From NCBI GenBank assembly GCA_020636135.1, contig JACJYK010000001.1:3706501-3770500 (forward strand): a DNA stretch of 64,000 nt, in the 5' to 3' direction. This DNA is from Lewinellaceae bacterium. Its GTDB lineage: Bacteria > Bacteroidota > Bacteroidia > Chitinophagales > Saprospiraceae. Under the pieces are notes generated by a model. It made no database searches, was not told where the DNA came from, and saw only the letters and a program-made list of their open reading frames with translations. Below, piece after piece: positions 62,680 through 64,000 of the stretch. The stretch's first letter is position 1. Each line of letters begins with the position of its first letter. The position numbers and the translations under genes were made by a program.

Positions 62680-64000
62680 TCAAGCCAATTGCTTTTTAAT
62701 GATCTCAAGCACCTGTCCGGGTCCCAAAGGCTGTCCGTAGACGTTGCCTGCGCACTCGATGTCCACCAGGGTGCGGGCCCGCAGTTGCCAGGCCAGTTGA
62801 GAATACCGTCGATTCTCGGGGGTAATCATCGGGTCACCCAGGGTGTCACTGTAATTGATCTCAATGGTCATTACCTTTTTAAACCGGGCAAAAATTTCTG
62901 CCAGGCCCGGTTCAAAAGGAAACAGAAAGCGCAGGTGGATGGAGCTAACCCGGATGCCCTGTTCACGGGCCATTTCAACTGCCTCATCGATAGCACCCAG
63001 GGTCGACCCCCACCCTACGATCAGCAGGTCACCTTCCTGATCTCCGTGTATGGTAGGAGGTTTTAAGGTCTTCTGGAAAGCGGCAAATTTCCGGCTGCGG
63101 GCTTCTGATGACCGCTGATTGATCTCCGGATCATAGGCTACTTTACTGTTTTCATCATGGGCCAATCCGGTGAGCGTGTACATACCTCCGCGTTGACCTG
63201 GAATTGGACGTTTGCTGATGCCCGTTTCCGGGTTCCAGTCAAAGGCACGGATTCCTTCTTTCCAGGGACTCTGGTCGATCGGCAGTGAGTACCAGTCGCG
63301 ATTGATCTTCGGCCGTTTGAACGGCTGAACGCCAGTGGCCAGGTTGGCATCGCTTAAAAGAAATACCGGGGTCCGGAATGCTTCCGCCAGCTTGCGGGCG
63401 AGAATGACGAAATGGAAGCACTCTTCAATGGTGGCCGCTGCAATAACGATTTTGGGAACATCGCCGGTCTGTCCCATAATCGCAGCGGTCAGGTCACTTT
63501 GTTCCACCTTGGTCGGCAATCCGGTGGAGGGACCACCGCGCTGTACATCGATGATCACCAATGGCACTTCCGCCATGACAGCAAGTCCGATAAACTCTGT
63601 CTTAAGAGCGATACCAGGGCCAGAAGTGATGGTGACTGCTGTCTTTCCTGCGTAGGAAGCCCCGACAGCGAAACCGATGGCAGCAATCTCATCTTCAGCC
63701 TGATGTACGACGCCACCTACCTTTTCAAAGTGCTCCGCAAGGTGGTGGGATGCGGAGGTGGCCGGAGTGATCGGATACATGGAACACAACTCGATCCCGG
63801 CAGCCATGATCCCAAGGCTTAATGCTTCGTTACCATTCATCACCACCTGGTCATCGGTAACTTTCATCGGCGGGATCTCATAATGAAGGTCCAGATTATC
63901 TTCAGCCCACTGATAACCAGCATGGAGCAGATTAATATTGACATCTATCACTTTCTGGGACTTCTTGCGAAATGTAAGATGGATCTGTTTTTCAGCCATT
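62680..64000 (-). CDS. korA: 2-oxoacid:ferredoxin oxidoreductase, alpha subunit, 5' end beyond the window
   Basis: The frame runs to the right edge, so the gene starts outside. The ATG at 63999 is very likely internal, because the first 45 residues (HLTFRKKSQKVIDVNINLLH, AGYQWAEDN) look like the end of the gamma domain that is fused to the front of alpha in KorA proteins. The alpha part is typical: NGNEALSLGIMAAGIELCSM, YPITPATSASHHL, AEDEIAAIGFAVGASYAGKT, TSGPGIALKTEFIG, and a C-terminal transketolase-like domain (ILIVGWGSTLGAIDEAVEMA, quoted as LLIVGWGSTLGAIDEAVEMA). It binds the pyrimidine side of thiamine and the substrate. First visible gene of the korAB-rnf block. Confidence 0.94.
   Translation of the reverse strand, partial: MAEKQIHLTFRKKSQKVIDVNINLLHAGYQWAEDNLDLHYEIPPMKVTDDQVVMNGNEALSLGIMAAGIELCSMYPITPATSASHHLAEHFEKVGGVVHQAEDEIAAIGFAVGASYAGKTAVTITSGPGIALKTEFIGLAVMAEVPLVIIDVQRGGPSTGLPTKVEQSDLTAAIMGQTGDVPKIVIAAATIEECFHFVILARKLAEAFRTPVFLLSDANLATGVQPFKRPKINRDWYSLPIDQSPWKEGIRAFDWNPETGISKRPIPGQRGGMYTLTGLAHDENSKVAYDPEINQRSSEARSRKFAAFQKTLKPPTIHGDQEGDLLIVGWGSTLGAIDEAVEMAREQGIRVSSIHLRFLFPFEPGLAEIFARFKKVMTIEINYSDTLGDPMITPENRRYSQLAWQLRARTLVDIECAGNVYGQPLGPGQVLEIIKKQLA

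Overview
The window looks like a chromosome segment of a Bacteroidota bacterium, probably of the Saprospiria/Lewinella type. The clues are many lipoproteins and secreted enzymes, four DUF6090 membrane proteins, MacB/FtsX permeases of the Bacteroidota layout, a plug-type CarboxypepD_reg protein, and TAnnTTTG promoter boxes. The genus is inference only. Most of the window is mid-GC housekeeping or accessory sequence, but 10.3-15.5 kb is visibly AT-rich and looks acquired.

Layout. 1-9 kb: a secreted sulfatase (cut by the left edge), a VCBS/FG-GAP propeller protein, two MsrA methionine sulfoxide reductases (one cytosolic, one lipoprotein), a DUF1295 methyltransferase-like membrane protein, a TPR-tailed esterase, a VanZ protein, an alpha/beta hydrolase and a SnoaL-like protein. 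9.3-16 kb: gene debris, then a type IV restriction pair (double EVE-McrB plus McrC), a small membrane gene broken by an in-frame TAG, and a transposase remnant. 16-29.7 kb: a GNAT enzyme, a GH88/105 hydrolase, an FtsX-type permease, a three-gene hipB-hipS-hipT toxin-antitoxin-like locus with three evenly phased operators, a DUF2071 protein, a GH42 beta-galactosidase, an orphan HTH gene followed by a hipA stub, and a plug/TPR outer-membrane-associated protein. 29.8-30 kb: tRNA-Asp with terminator and a degenerate tRNA copy. 30-49 kb: mixed accessory genes (SRPBCC proteins, serine hydrolase, EamA exporter, lipocalin-like protein, two MDR dehydrogenases, Crp/Fnr and TolB-TPR-AraC regulators), DUF6090 paralogs, several pseudogenes (sulfotransferase, GxxExxY, DUF6090) and intergenic repeats.

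49-64 kb is the most coherent block. On the minus strand, in transcription order, it reads korA (cut by the right edge), korB, an 837-class ferredoxin-tailed protein, rnfB, a 1215-class PFOR-like ferredoxin protein, a 1.1-kb tandem repeat array, then rnfC, rnfD, rnfG, rnfE, rnfA and a small Cys-rich membrane protein. Stops and starts overlap or nearly touch within each half. The arrangement suggests that a 2-oxoacid:ferredoxin oxidoreductase delivers electrons to the Rnf ion pump. The two large proteins are related to each other over their C-terminal halves and resemble pyruvate:ferredoxin oxidoreductase with the catalytic motifs eroded. They may be dedicated electron conduits or scaffolds between KorAB and Rnf. 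This is my main candidate for an undescribed system.

Decay is frequent in 9-16 kb and 27-42 kb. Three separate reading frames there are interrupted by an in-frame TAG, although TAG also ends intact genes here. No CRISPR array, complete insertion sequence or rRNA gene was seen.
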